Source: Vespa crabro (taxonomy: Eukaryota > Arthropoda > Insecta > Hymenoptera > Vespidae). Taken from it: a stretch of DNA of 64,000 nt. The DNA is taken from assembly GCF_910589235.1 (NCBI RefSeq), contig NC_060959.1:11202907-11266906 (forward strand). Direction: 5' to 3'. This document shows positions 11,667-25,200 of this stretch, one piece after another (the stretch's first letter is position 1; the number at the start of each line of letters is the position of its first letter). The notes beneath the pieces are model-generated. The model was not told the origin of the DNA, did not search any database, and worked only from the letters and a program-made list of their open reading frames with translations. Position numbers and translations under genes: made by a program.

Positions 11667-13764
11667 TTAAGTGTAAAAGATAAGCTCAGGAATTTGTCCT
11701 TCCTCGACGGAAGTTCCATTATTATCACCAGCTTCGATATTAAAATCAAATTTTACTTTTCCATTTCCAGAATCGCAATCAACCAATACTGTTTTTACAC
11801 CTTTTGTTCCATAATGAGAATAGGGACCCTGCAACAAAGTTCAAAATGTAGATTTACAAAAAAGAATCGTAAATATTAGATTAAAATTATAGATTAATAT
11901 AATCATCATAATAATATCCACCTTAAATGTTGCGGATGCTGTATAAATAGTGTTTGGTAAAATTTCAGCTAAATCTTTAAACATTAGACGATAAGTATAC
12001 TTTGAACCATCACAACTGAATGTCGTTGAATTCGAAGCAATTACTTTTCCTGATGCCGTATGTATTAGCTCCACTAATACCTCGTATATCGCGGGTCCGT
12101 GCATGCTGCCATAAACTCCATAACCGATAAGGAATATTCGCCGATCCACGCTAAATCTATTGTGATTTTTTTTTTTTGTTTTTTTATGAAACACTTAATG
12201 TTCATTCATTATGTATAAAAGTATATATACCTGATACGATCACTTGTTCCATTGTAACCCCATTTACTTTTGGTATGCTGAAATCTACAGACAGTTTGCT
12301 CTTTGCCAGTCATACAACAACGTGGCATCGTTTGAAAGCTTACCGTAGGTTTTGGGTTCAATATGAAATAACAAAACAAAGATAGAACCTAGAAGAAAAA
12401 TGCATTGAATAAAATGAATTCTCAATCAATGTGTAGTATTAAACAGCGATAATACTAACCTCAGAATGATTTAGTAATCCAGATTGTGCTGGGCCCGCAG
12501 TAAATTCCTCTTTAGACATAAGAGGAAAACGAACTAAAGAAAGAGCATTGCCTAGAACCAAACGTTGATTCTCTGGAACAACTGGCAACTGCTGTCTTAC
12601 ACATTCTGCCTCCGACCATCTATAATAAGTGTTATAATATTATTACTCGCAGGACGTTATGTGAAAATTATCGGATATTAACATGTACCTTAACACAGCC
12701 TGAAATATTTTAGATTCCCTGACTCTAAGCGTATCTCTTTCAAGAACAACCATCAATGTATCGATATCAATATCCACAAATCCATCTGCATTTAGGGCCT
12801 CTGTTGTAAATCTATCGATAGTATCCAAGCAGACAGCTGCTAATTGAGGTTCATCGAACAAACGAGCTTGCGTTAAAAGTAAAAAAGCATTGTCACTGGT
12901 TAAATTATTCTTCAAAAAATCGACACAGTGCTTTTCTAAAGCAGAAACGGCATACTTCTTAGCAGTATACAACGTTGTCATCACAGTTTCAGGATCTATT
13001 TGTATTTCATCAGTATATAAAAAAAGAAGCACTGCCAAAAAAGCAGCAGGTTCTACATCAGGTACTTCTATTTCCGAAGAAGCTGTAGCAAGCGTTCCGT
13101 TAAACATTGCATAAAATACGGCACTTCCAGAAGACAGGACTAGTTTGTGAGCCGGAATACGCTGTTGTTGAGCCCCTCGTCCTACCAAGAAACTAACGTC
13201 GGACAGTATCTCGTTGTTAAATAGGAAAACTATCCTCTCGCGCATTGTAGCTTTCGTACCCTGCCAATTGTATGTAGCCACAGCCGAGCCATGGCTATTC
13301 TCCAATGCTACATTATTTTGAGGATGTCCATCGATGTGGATCGTATTAGCTGCATTAGTTGGAGGCCTGCTGATAAAACAAAACAAACATATTTAAACGT
13401 TACATGCTAAGCCAATATTTTGATTATATCTAATCAGATCAGATATGTTTGATAATCATTAACATCTATAGAACTTTGGATAAAAATAAAAATATACTTA
13501 CTTATCACCGTTCGACGATGAAATATCAATGCCTCGCGAGGTAGAAGAAGTGGTAGGCTGTTCTTCGTCCCAGACAAAGTTAAGTGCACGCCGAGCACGA
13601 GAGAGAGTCCCAATCGGTTGACCGTTTTGCGCCGAATTTGCGGATTCATCGACCGCTGCGTTATTTCCATTATGGGCTTCCTCGCCATCCTCGTGGCCCA
13701 ATCGTAAATTGTGTATCCTCGAGACGACATTCGGCACGTCGCCCAATGACGTTTCCGTGGACAT
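11667..13764 (-). CDS. BTBD2: BTB/POZ domain-containing protein 1/2-like (BTB-BACK-PHR adaptor)
   Basis: BTBD1/2-type proteins act as substrate adaptors for Cullin-3 ubiquitin ligases and have been linked to topoisomerase I (family knowledge). Six exons join in frame: 13764-13502, 13369-12689, 12619-12460, 12388-12231, 12156-11922, 11828-11667. They give 1659 nt, 552 aa. ATG 13764-13762 is chosen because the ORF further upstream has only a GTG. Residues 1-120 are low-complexity. The BTB domain spans ~138-240 (FLFNNEILSDVSFLVGRG, IPAHKLVLSSGSAVF, VPDVEPAAFLAVL), BACK ~248-370 (AFLLLTQARLFDEPQLA, GPAQSGLL), and the PHR domain ~390-552 (KWGYNGTSDRIRFSVDRR, GYGVYGSMHGP, FSCDGSKYTYRLMFK, ending NNGTSVEEGQIPELIFYT). 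The C-terminus matches vertebrate BTBD1/2 rather than BTBD3/6. Length is close to human BTBD2 (~525 aa). Insects generally have one BTBD1/2-type gene, so the paralogue symbol is approximate. Confidence 0.93.
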
Positions 13765-13838
13765 TTTCACGCAGGAAACGTAATATTTCTCGATATATTG
13801 CCCCGTTTCATTTATTCACCCGCGTATCGTGTATCAAC

Positions 13839-13848
13839 AAAATATATA
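13839..13848 (-). promoter_or_regulatory. Candidate TATA-like box of the BTBD gene
   Basis: The minus strand reads TATATATTTT 75-84 bp upstream of the BTBD ATG, a spacing compatible with a ~45-nt 5' UTR. A (CT)n tract lies upstream. AT-rich background makes this weak. Confidence 0.25.
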
Positions 13849-13904
13849 CTAAGGCGCCGTGCCTCTCAGCAGTGTTCCATTTTTCTCGTCGCTCCCTCTC
13901 CCCC

Positions 13905-13970
13905 CCCCCCTCTCTCTCTCTCTCTGTCTCTCTCTTTTGCGTTCTTTTCTCTCTCTCTCTCTCTCTCTCT
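13905..13970. repeat. C-run plus (CT)n tract upstream of the BTBD gene
   Basis: CCCCCCCC followed by two CT dinucleotide blocks; on the minus strand this is a GA tract about 150-200 bp upstream of the start codon. Confidence 0.85.
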
Positions 13971-15461
13971 CACACACGCACGGTCACTTTTTTTTCTATC
14001 TCTTTCTCTTTCTTATGGCTCTTCGAACGATCGTTAAACTTACGAAATTGTGTTTTCAACGATAACGATAATCGGCCGTTAAAGAAAACGAATGAGTTTC
14101 ATGTATATCGTATGACATTGCGTGTATACGCCCTGCCAGAGCGTGCAATATGCATACGTTGCGGTAAATGCATGTGCACGCGACCAATGTCACCCCAAAT
14201 CTTTAATACTAGATAAAATTAAATCCACCATGGAATGCAAAGATACTTTTTGTTTTTTTTTTCACAGAGATAATCAAAAATGCATTTATTCCTAGATACG
14301 TTTTTCTAAAGTCCGTTTACAATTCTTATTCTTATTCTTACGTTGTGAATGGGCCCTTACAAAGCGATTCTAACGACACCACGTTCCTTTCAACGAATGT
14401 TACGAGTTTCGATTGGTACACAGTTATTTCTATAAATATAATTAATGATAATAATAGATTCGATTTTATTTTTAGCAATGAGGAAGCATCGATTTAAATC
14501 AATTTAAGGTTTTTCTTTTTATCGTTCATTCTGATTTACACCAACGATGAGTAATGGCGTAATTCTTGATCTATATCGATAAACAAGATTTCTTTTTAAA
14601 GACGAAGATTTAAGCGAGCATATGGGTTTATCGAATTTTTCAAAAAGCTTTTATTTTTATGCACAAACTATTCCAGAAGAAATATCATTTTTTGACGTGA
14701 ATTTTTTATTTTACGGAAAATCAAACTTATTCAAAAATTCGAAAAGACAATGTCCTCGTTTAAATCGTCATTTTTAAAATAAAACTTTCCGCATTAAGAT
14801 TCGCCAAAGATTACACTTGGAGTCATTGTTGGCGTAAACATTTTTTGGGGAAAAAAAAAAAAAAGTTCTGTATAGTGGCGCCCCCCTTTGAGCTTTGCGG
14901 CAAAGAGAAGAAGCTCGTATCCCCACTACTGATTTTCAAAGAAACACTTGAATGCCGAGTATTTTGTTCCTGTGAAGTAAAACGATTCCTCGCTTGTTTC
15001 CTACGTAAGTCGATATTCAGATTTTCTGTTCCATTTTAAACTCAAGGAAATTGATTTCACAATGGTCACACGAAGAAATTACGGTAATTCATTCAAGCAT
15101 TTTAATTAGCATTGAACAAATGTATCTATGGTAATCTATGGTAAAAATAAGGAAATATTTGTTCAGTTGTTCACATCAAAATGTTTAATTCATATTTATA
15201 TTTTATATATTGTATTATTATAGTTTAACGCGATGGCAAGTATTTAAATTCGTAATTCAATCGTCTATTTAATCGGTAGGTATCTCTTAAAGATCTTCGC
15301 TCTCGTTTTTAGATGCATTCCATGTGTAACGACGCAATATAATTTTCCGCGCGAATTTCAAACAAATCGTATTTTCCATAATTTCATCAATCAATTATGT
15401 CGAGAACTAAAGATCCAAATCGGCATGAATGATTGATTGTAATTAATTAATAGAAGACCAC

Positions 15462-15488
15462 GAGTAAATTTCTCAAGGAAATTTACTC
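15462..15488. repeat. Perfect short inverted repeat (11-bp arms, 5-nt loop)
   Basis: GAGTAAATTTC (15462-15472), loop TCAAG, GAAATTTACTC (15478-15488). Confidence 0.9.
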
Positions 15489-15503
15489 ATGAATGGTTTC
15501 TTA

Positions 15504-15531
15504 TTTTTTTTTTTTTTTTTTTTTTTTTTTT
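15504..15531. repeat. Poly-T tract
   Basis: About 28 consecutive T, followed by TTTA repeats. Confidence 0.9.
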
Positions 15532-16177
15532 ATTTATTATTTATTTATTTTAGATCATAAATAAATTAATTTTTAGCACAAGATTTTCAAATTTAGCACA
15601 CGATTTTTAAAATTGACTTTTTTTTAGACGAAATGAAAAATTTCAATAATTGTTAAATATGAGTTATTGATCGAAACATATTTATGCATAAAGATCCATT
15701 AGAAAAATCATGTTTTATAACAACTGTATTTAATGACGTTTATGTACAATGTTTACATGGCAATACAGAAAATATTCTGTCAGCCCTATGTTTTATGTAT
15801 CATACATGAATATAATTAAGCCGAAGCCAGTTTATTAAATCTATTAATACGACAATTACGATAATGTAGAACAGTACGAATACTTAAGGATCTGCGTTAA
15901 TTAAAAATACTATAGGTATAGAAATGTATCGATCGTTTATCATGTACATATGCATATATATATATATATATACATACACATACACGTTCATTTTCGAATA
16001 GTAAAAACATTTAATTTAATTTTCAAATGACAATATGAACCTATTATAAACCGAATATTATAAAATATTGAGATTAGATTGATCTGAATTATTACATATA
16101 CATACAATCATACATATACACTTAAACGATACGATACATTTCTTTAGAAATCGACTAATACATATACTTATGCTCAA

Positions 16178-16179
<2 letters not shown>

Positions 16180-16211
<32 letters not shown>
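16180..16211. repeat. Poly-A tract
   Basis: About 32 consecutive A, a likely site of length polymorphism or assembly error. Confidence 0.9.
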
Positions 16212-16213
<2 letters not shown>

Positions 16214-16989
16214 AACAATACTTTAGTTCACATCTAACGAAAGTAACTTTTGATTTATGTCCTTAAAGTAATCAGATTTATTAATAGTTGTCATGGCTAT
16301 CGCAAAGTCAACACCTCGCTTTCTATACCATTTCATTTCTTTATACAGCACCTTATGAAAGAACATCTAATAATCATAATTAAATATTATAATTGTAAAG
16401 AATTAAATAAGTGCGTGTGTTCTAGAGAAACTACGTTCGGCTCTTCTTGAAAGAGAAAAAAAGTCTTCCTATTGAACGAAAAAAAAAAAAAAAAAACAAA
16501 AAATAAAAATAAAAATAAAAAAAAAGGAAGAAACAAAACAAAAGAATTAAAACAGGAAGCGGCCCAGATCTATGAAACACAAATACCTTAAACGTTATAA
16601 CTAATCGTATTTTTTTTTCTTATAGATAGTTCCTTAATTAAAAATAGATACAATTTTATAATATGCACATAGAAAATACATAATATAAATTTGTCGAGTA
16701 AGTAAAAAAAAAAAAAGAAAAAGAAAAAGAAAGAAAGAAAAATAAAAAGAGAACAATAAGAAATAGAATAATCGTTCTTACGATTAAGATATTAAATTAA
16801 GTAGACGATGTATTTCGAGTTAGGAAACGTATTTCGATTGTAACACATTCGACATTATTACGTTTAATTCATCATTCGTTTATGGTAGTACAAAGATACG
16901 AATCGACTTCCTTTTCAATATTTCAATGTAAATTAGTATCAATAAATATGCAATGGTTAAGCGAATACGAAATTATTAAACGATGTACG

Positions 16990-16994
<5 letters not shown>

Positions 16995-17050
<56 letters not shown>

Positions 17051-17077
17051 ATGTGTGTACATATATATATATATATA
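16995..17077. repeat. Compound (TA)n(TG)n(TA)n microsatellite
   Basis: TA block, TG block with TTTG and ATG interruptions, then a second TA block, 120-200 bp downstream of the spaetzle-like stop codon. Confidence 0.9.
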
Positions 17078-17200
17078 AACGGAATAACATCGAAAATATG
17101 GCGTTACTCGTGTTAAAACGTCTTTTTTTTGTCTGCGATCAGCGAACCGACCACTGGTAACATTTTATCTTTCATATTGCAGTTCGACCAAACACGAGTC

Positions 17201-18252
17201 TCACGTCTCAAAGTCTGAGTCTTGATCTCTTTGTTGGCGCAATTTGCTCTTCACTTTTCTCGCCTTTGTCGCCATGGGTTTCTTCTTTTTCGGCTTCGGC
17301 ATGATCTCGCAGCTGCAGCCGCTTCTTACCCTGATGTAGTCCAACGTCCACGTTGACCCGCTCACTGTGTTTCCAGGAAACGTTGGAAATCTGTGTTCCC
17401 TGTGATGGTGCCTCCTATGTTCTTCGGAGCCTCCCTGAAAAAAATGAATACATGTTTTAACGTTTTAATTTACATGTGCATATAATTACATACGTATATA
17501 CGTATTAGATAATTCAATGAGTATACGATTAAATAGAGATTTCTTTGTTAAGAAATGTTAATGTCGACACACATGTTTTCTGTACCTTCGTTCCAGGATT
17601 CTCGACGATAGCGTAGGTGTATGAGAATTTCTGCACGCATCTCGACTGGTTACTAAGCTTCCGGTCAACGAACCTGCAGGGCTTATCGAGGACGTCTGGC
17701 CTGCAGGAGTACTCGAAGAACCTCTGGGCATTTTCGCCGTCTCGATAGAGCTCGACGTACATATCTTGCCGATTTCGGCCGCCAACGGGCTCGACCATTT
17801 CCTCTATCGTGGGACAACAGTCGACTGCGAGGCCATCTTCGCCTCCCTCCTGGCGCAGAACCATCTGCATCTCACGGTACGTCATTCGCTTGTTCGTGTC
17901 TTCCAATGGTACCGTCCTGAAAATCATTACGTATACATAAGTCGTATATATAAACGAAGTAATTAATTATCAGAAAAATAATTTGAATCATTTTCAATAC
18001 TCACCAGCGAGAGATATGTCCTCTGAAGGGATGCTCTCTGGATCTACGAGAGGAAAAGGATAAAGTGAGGTTGGCGGCAGCAAGCCGCGGGCACAGGACT
18101 GCGGTCAGCCAAACCACCTGCGAATAAAAAGATGATATAATGTGAGCATTGTCATCGTCAAATGTCTTTCGTTTTCTAGCTTATTATTTTTGAAAGCATT
18201 CTCGAAAGGAATTGAAATTTTATAGGAGTTTGCCACAATGGTAATCGAATGC

Positions 18253-18296
<44 letters not shown>

Positions 18297-18985
18297 CGAT
18301 TTATGTTTTTAACATGTCAGGAGAAGAATAAGCGTGAGAAAGTACAAGAGATAGGAGATTAAAGGCGAACCTGTGTAATAAAGCACGACGTTAGTCACGC
18401 ATCGGCCGTACGGTACGCGTATGAGCTTACGGAGGTGAAAACATTAATTCGGCTTATAATTTTTATGCAAAACAGGCCTCACGGCAAAGCCTCGGCGTTC
18501 TTCATTCACGAAGGTCTGTCCCTTTCTACTCGGCTCTCTTCACCTTTTCCCCTTTCTCTTGTATACTTTCGATTTAATTGCGCTACGTAACTCTGCAACC
18601 AGAAACTGGTGTTTCGTTTTTCTGCAGCATCTCGGTAGGATTCCCTTTTTCATCATTGTGAAGGTTAAATGGATATAAAGTAAAATGAATAACGCCTTGA
18701 GCGATAATTACTATATAATAGGTCGGACGATATTTTGTGCACGTGCAACACCCTTGTTCTTTTTTACGTAGTTGAAGCGTAGCGAAATATTGCGAGAAAG
18801 GTATACGTTCCGAAGATAATATTAATGCTATCAATTTATTGCTAATAAATTGAAAACGTTATCGTCTCGACTAACCGATAAAAATGAAATATATACTTAT
18901 AAATTAATATAGTAATATAACACGAATTAATATTAATTATTCAATTACATGAGGAATCAAATGTCTCTATATCTGTCGATTAAAA

Positions 18986-19027
<42 letters not shown>

Positions 19028-19182
19028 GTAAATCTATAGTTATTAACTACATAAATGTAGATGGTATAAATAACATCATGACGGACGAAGGATCGACCAA
19101 GCCAACAACCTTTCGTCGTAAGAAAGCGTAATATCTGTCTATCGAGTTACAGGAAGGCAAGTTAGAGCCGTCATTGGTGTAA

Positions 19183-19219
<37 letters not shown>

Positions 19220-22200
19220 CGCTTTGAAACTCGAGCCGCCGGTTGAAAGAGAGAAGAGACGTAGAGACTAAGATCGTGTCGCATCCTTCCAAGATTTATA
19301 GAAATGGTACAACAAGAGATAGTAGTCATTCCTGTAAGAGCTTAATTGAGCCATCGTTCTTTGGGGGTGAACGGTTAACTAACTGGCGCCTCCCGTACGA
19401 GGAACTCATCGAGAAGGCAAGAGAGTCGCGTTCAGATTAAACGGATATTCACGCACGCGGCAACGGCCACACATCGAGTTCTCGGATCCTTATCGGATTC
19501 TTGCATCATTCGAACGAGCGAAAGAGTTCTCCGTTCGACTGGCATTGCTGCGATTTTAATCGATACTTATATGAAAGTATCGCGAGCCATGCCCCATGCC
19601 AAACGATTCCCAACGATGTTTATCCTTAATTACTACTTCAGAATGAGAAAGAAAAAGAGATAAGGAGGAATATATTTCAGTATTTATTCGACGTCGAAAG
19701 GAAATGTCCCGATCTTTATGCCATTTTCTTAACGCTCAATCTCCTCCGATTCAAATCATTATATCGTCCGGTCAATATCTCTGGCAAAGTTAAACGTGCT
19801 TTAAACGTGCTTTAAACGTTGTCCCTCCCAAGACTCTTTAACGTTGACTCGAGATTATGCTAATTAAGCTATCAACGACGTTTCGTTCCAGTTCGATCTC
19901 GGTAACGCGTCTGTCGGACGTTCGTCGAAAAACGGGATTGATCTGTCTCTTCGTCTTTCTTTTCTCTTTCTTTTTTTCTTTCTTTCTTTCTTCTTCTTCT
20001 TCTTCTTTTTTTTTTTTTTTTTTCTTTTGCGATACATCATCGCAAGATGCGAGCTTTGGCAACACGAGCGAGCATTCATTTCATCGTTCGTGATACACGC
20101 ACCAACTGGTCGATCGTCTGGCAATTTTAACTAATGACGGTCCAACAATTCTCTACTACCTTCTCCCCGATTATTATCAATTCTGTGGATAAAGATTTAC
20201 AGTCGCGATGTGTCGAGTGTACGAAGGTAAACGTAACGTACGGCATCTGGATTGCAAACTCGTTTTGGCTTTTAAGAGTAGAATTCTACGGCCAGAATTC
20301 ACGCACTGATTGTGAAAGAAAAATATTATCGATTACGTAGCTCGTAAATTTCCGATCGACGACGATCGAGTTTAGAGAATTCCAAACTTTGATTTTCTAT
20401 GGTAAATATATTTCGACGAGATTCGACGAAATTTTTTGAAAAACTTTGAACTTTTTTATATTAAAATCAATTACATCACTTATATTGATTATTCTCCGTT
20501 CCATTTTTCGTCTTTCTAAATCGATAGAATCTTCAAATTTTTAAACGTCGTCTACCGCTTAAGATCATTTCCATGAGACGAAAAGAATGTTTTACGACGT
20601 GCTCGTTGTAAAAGTAATTTGTAGCGTAATTAGGGGACCATAATGTTACCGAGGGCAGTACGGTGGTCTCTGGTTCTGGCTTCTAGGACCAGTCCCAAGC
20701 TCGTATCTCACGAGTCCTGGAATGTGCTCGGCCTCATTGCGTTTCAGATACATACCTACATATAGGGTGAACCGATAACATTCAAAGAACCGGGACTTGT
20801 ATTGAAAAGGCCGCTGCTTATCGCCGGACGTATTTATGTTTCTCCATGCCATCCGATCTCTTACGTGCAAGGCGTGTGGGATCCATCCGAACCGTGTATT
20901 TCGGTGCATTGATCTCGATCTCGATTTATCCGATCGACGCATTGCACGTCATTGCATTTTATTCATGTACGAATACATTGAAATTTTTGGAATTTTTGCG
21001 TTTAAATGACGCGTTAATGACGCGATAAAGTTTTTTTATTTTTATTTTCATTTTTTTTTTTTTTTCTTTTTTTTTTTATAAATGTTACGAATAGAAAGTA
21101 TTAAATTAAAACTGTCCAATTAACGGGAACATTGATAACCAAGGTAAATTGTCGTTTGATTTATTTGGAATGTTACATCGAGATTGAATTTAATGCTTTA
21201 AAGAGAAACGTAATTTAAGAAAAAAAAAAAAAGAAAAGAAAAAAGGTCGTTAACCTTTTACTGATAGAACAAACACATTCGATATATAAAGACTAATGGG
21301 AATTCAATCGAGACGCCATGACAACATTAGCAGCGATAAACTCACAATTCTACAACGCCATCGGAACGGAGATTGTTAGGTGAACAACAAATGCCTGAAA
21401 AGCATTCTCTCCTTTCTATTGGCCGCAAATTTTTCACACGTTCGTCGGCACGATAGTGCGATTGGACAAGCACGAAGTAATAATTTATTAGTCTCCACGA
21501 GTTACCGTTTTTGTGTTAGGAAACTATGCCGTCGTGTATTAGCAGCAGGTAGACTAGGTTGGCAGGGTATATATATATATATGTATATATACATACATAC
21601 ATATGTACATACGTATCTCTTTGTATCGGACGTCGTAATAATGCAATCTCTAGCATAGCATAACTTGGAGCGACATTCCTCCAACGAATTTCGGTGTAAT
21701 TATTATTAACAAGCAAGAGCTTATGGGTCCGTTGTAAATCAAACTTAACGACGCACTTAACGACGTAAGAATCTAACGGAACATTAGTGGAGATTCACCA
21801 ATTCTAGTCATCTTCGGAGCTCTCTTTCTCTCTCTCTCTCTCTTTTAGGAATTATCATTTCGTTCGTATGAGAAAGTTATTCATCGCACGATATTTAATA
21901 ATCAATAATTGTAATCGCCCATGCGCTTGAATGGCGATTCATGCCGAATTAAAGTCCAAGAAAAATGTCGAAAGACGGATACGCATTATTAACCTTTGCC
22001 TTGGCAATAATTAACAATAGTTTACAAGATAAACCGAGGGAGGATGAGCAGCTCGTGTATTTACTCAGCCGTTGCCAATGCAACATCTCCGATGTATCAT
22101 TAGCATAGTCATTGTACGCGTTATGGGAAGGACCCAGTGCTCTCGACTTATTGCAAAGTGCCAAAGGTGATTTCAACACCGTCCTTCCGTCATTGTGGCA

Positions 22201-25200
22201 CATTTCGCGAAATGAAGAAAGAGACACTCTTGAGTTCTCCATCATTTTTGATATTACATTCAACCATTTCACTTCGAAATATTTGTCAGGGATTTCTTTT
22301 TTTTTCTTTTTCTTTTTTTTTCCCCCGAAAGTAAAGAATGTCTCGCAGAGTCGTTTACATAGTTAATATTATAATATTGATAAATGTATTTGAAGATTAT
22401 ATAATGCTCGTTAGAACGAATATATAATACTAAATCGTATCGCGTGTCTTTCGGATTGGCACGCGTCGCACGCGTCGGAAGGGAAGGTCCTGTCGCTGGA
22501 ATGAGAAACGTTGGAACCTGTTGTAAGGATATTACTCCGTTCCTCTCGAATGGTACCGTAGCTATTCGAAGCACGAGAGCCTTCGACAAGGAGGATTTTT
22601 CCTCGTGGAAAAGCAAACAGTGTAGAGCCCATGACAAACGGCTACTATCGAGTGCCTGTTAGAGATAGTAAGAAGAAATGAAAGGTCCTCGAATGTTGTG
22701 CTCCAGCACAATGAACGCTACCGAGTGGCTCGTACGACGATGACCGGTCTACCACTGTATTCTTTTCTTTCTCTATCTCTTTCTCTTTCCCACCCCACCA
22801 TCCCTTGAGAAAGCCCGCGGGCTGTTTAGACAGCGAACGCTTCGCCGTGTGTTATGATTGACGTGTATAAATATTTGGTTAGTCGCCTTGCCGTTTCATG
22901 CGTAAATCGTACGCACGCGGCTTCTAGAAGCGAGCAGCGTGTCTGTGCTTGCGTGTGTGCCTGTGTGCCTGTGTGTGTATATATATATATATATATCTCT
23001 CTCTTTTACTATCTTTATCTAGGCATTTGATTTCTTCTCTCTTTCTCTACTTTTATGATGTACACACGCGTGACCACCACGAACAGGACCTTCTTTTTTC
23101 TATTCCTCCAGGCGAGAAATTAATGACGTCCCGTGGACAGACTCGTTACGCTCCGCGTGAGACTCTACGGACGACCGAATGTCGTTACGTAGAGTGTGGA
23201 ACGACAACGAGAAGGAGGAGAGATCAGACCGAAATCGGTCGAGGATATGCCGGGAACGAGTTGTCGACCATAAATTCTTCGCCGTCTACTCGACTCCGTT
23301 GCACTTGCTGGATATTCTTGTCCAGCGAGAGATTTTAATGAGAGAAGCTTGATTGAAATTAACATCGTGTGGGAATATTTTTATCAGATTTTTCCTTCTT
23401 TTTTTCTTTTTCCGACAACACATGTTCCAACCTATTTACGAGATTCATACGGTATCATCCTATTAAAAATTATTTTTTCCTAATTTAATATTGTCTTAAA
23501 TATATATTTTGACTTTTCATCTATGAAAACATACAAACGTACATCTAGACTTTGTAACACGTGCAGATTTGGATTGGAAATAAACGATCGTACATGGTAA
23601 TTATTTCCTATCAACGGCTAGTATTACGATTGGCCTGTAAAAGTGAACAAAAGTTCATTCCAATTGGTCAATAATTTGTCGTCCGTAAAGCTTGCAGAAT
23701 CTTTCCTCTCGACGTTTAACATAGCTTCACTGACCCCTTAAGTAGCGTTGCATGTTATTTCACGTGGCTAATATGAGTCACCCTCAGGTAGGAAAGGAGT
23801 TTTATTTCGCAGGGCATTCCAAAGATATCGGATAGTATCGCATAAAGGAAAAAAAAAAAAGAGTAAAAGCACATAGGAAAAAAGCGTTTCGAATGATCTA
23901 CGAGCTCGTATTTCGTGGTACGTTTCATGGATCCTTTTCTATCGCGAATCTCACTGCGAAAATCCCTTCGTAAGGATCAAAGCCCAAAGGCAATATCCAC
24001 CCACGATATAGTAAATCATTCGAACGTTAGGAAGGGTTCAATCCGTGTGCGAACAACATGGATCCACCTCCTTTTGTATAGCCAACTATGATTTGTAATA
24101 TATTATTTTTGAATTGTTTTAAATTACAGGCTCCATGACTACGATGCGCAACCGTGATAATAGGAGAAGGGCGTCCATTCGGCAATATCTCCTTTCGAGG
24201 CTAAAAACCTTGTTGGATTCTCTAGAAGCATATAAGAAGAAGAAGAAGAGGAGGAGGAAGAGGAGGAGGAGGAGGAGGTAGGAGGAGGGATCGAACCTTA
24301 TGCAAATGCAACAACGTTGCAAACGACCCTGTGAAATCTTTGCGAGTATGGCTTAACTTAACTTACCGTAAGATAATCGAACGACTACCGATGATAATGC
24401 AAAGACAACGGCGAACTTAAAGGTAAATCGCAATGGAAATTACTGGTAAGCTTGTCATTATCTGTCAATACATTTTACGCCTATCGAAGATAACACGTAC
24501 CAGCGAATTATTTCAACTTTCTTGGTATTTGGACGTTCGAATTTTGTCGAATCAATTTCGAACATGTTATTATCCAATAGATCCAATTTCTCGAAGCTTT
24601 GAATAATATATTAGAAATTTAATCGAATATTCGCAATATATTTTCTCTATTGAGGAGAGAGGTTAAGATCGAAATGTCAAACACGACAGAACGATTCGAG
24701 ATTCGTTCATACAGCTATCATCAACGATCGCGAAGTGTTTGCGTGGGTAGACGATTGATGAGTCTGGGAGACGCTCTCGTGTACGGTGCCTTTGAAATCG
24801 ATAAAGCGGTAAAGAGTCGTTCGAAAATATGAAATAAATCAAGAAACGAAATACGTCAAACAACTAAATACTTATTTACGATCGTTATCGTAGTACCGTG
24901 GATCTTGGAACTCGTCGTTCATGGAGAATTTTCGTCTGTTATTGGAATAATCGTAGCAGATCCGCAGGTATCATATCGCGACTCGTTCGATATCGGAATG
25001 CAATATCTCTCCTACGATCTTTCATCTCGAAAAACGGGATCACATTTTACAGCTGCTACATCCTGTTGCTTGTTGGCACTCGAAGCGACGCAGAAGAGGA
25101 ATTTTCTAGGAAACACGTGTGTGATTTAAAGAGCAATTGTCGATCGGCGATGGGACAATTTCTTGAGAATTATCGTCTCGTCGTTTCTATCAGAAGGATG

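Larger units (their letters stand above)
14217..17200. other. Spacer between the BTBD 5' end and the spaetzle-like 3' end, including a likely long spaetzle 3' UTR
   Basis: No coding sequence is supported. Minus-strand AATAAA hexamers occur at 16277-16282 and 15831-15836, so the spaetzle-like 3' UTR could reach 15.8 kb. The region holds long poly-T and poly-A tracts, a TA/GT compound repeat and a perfect 11-bp hairpin at 15462-15488. Confidence 0.5.

Noticed and set aside
13584..14216. 210-codon plus-strand ORF opposite the BTBD start
   Set aside because: It is antisense to BTBD exon 1 and then reads through CT repeats (Ser-Leu runs).
22949..23338. 129-codon plus-strand ORF in the spaetzle-like intron
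   Set aside because: Starts in a GT/TA repeat, has no ATG-supported beginning and no domain.
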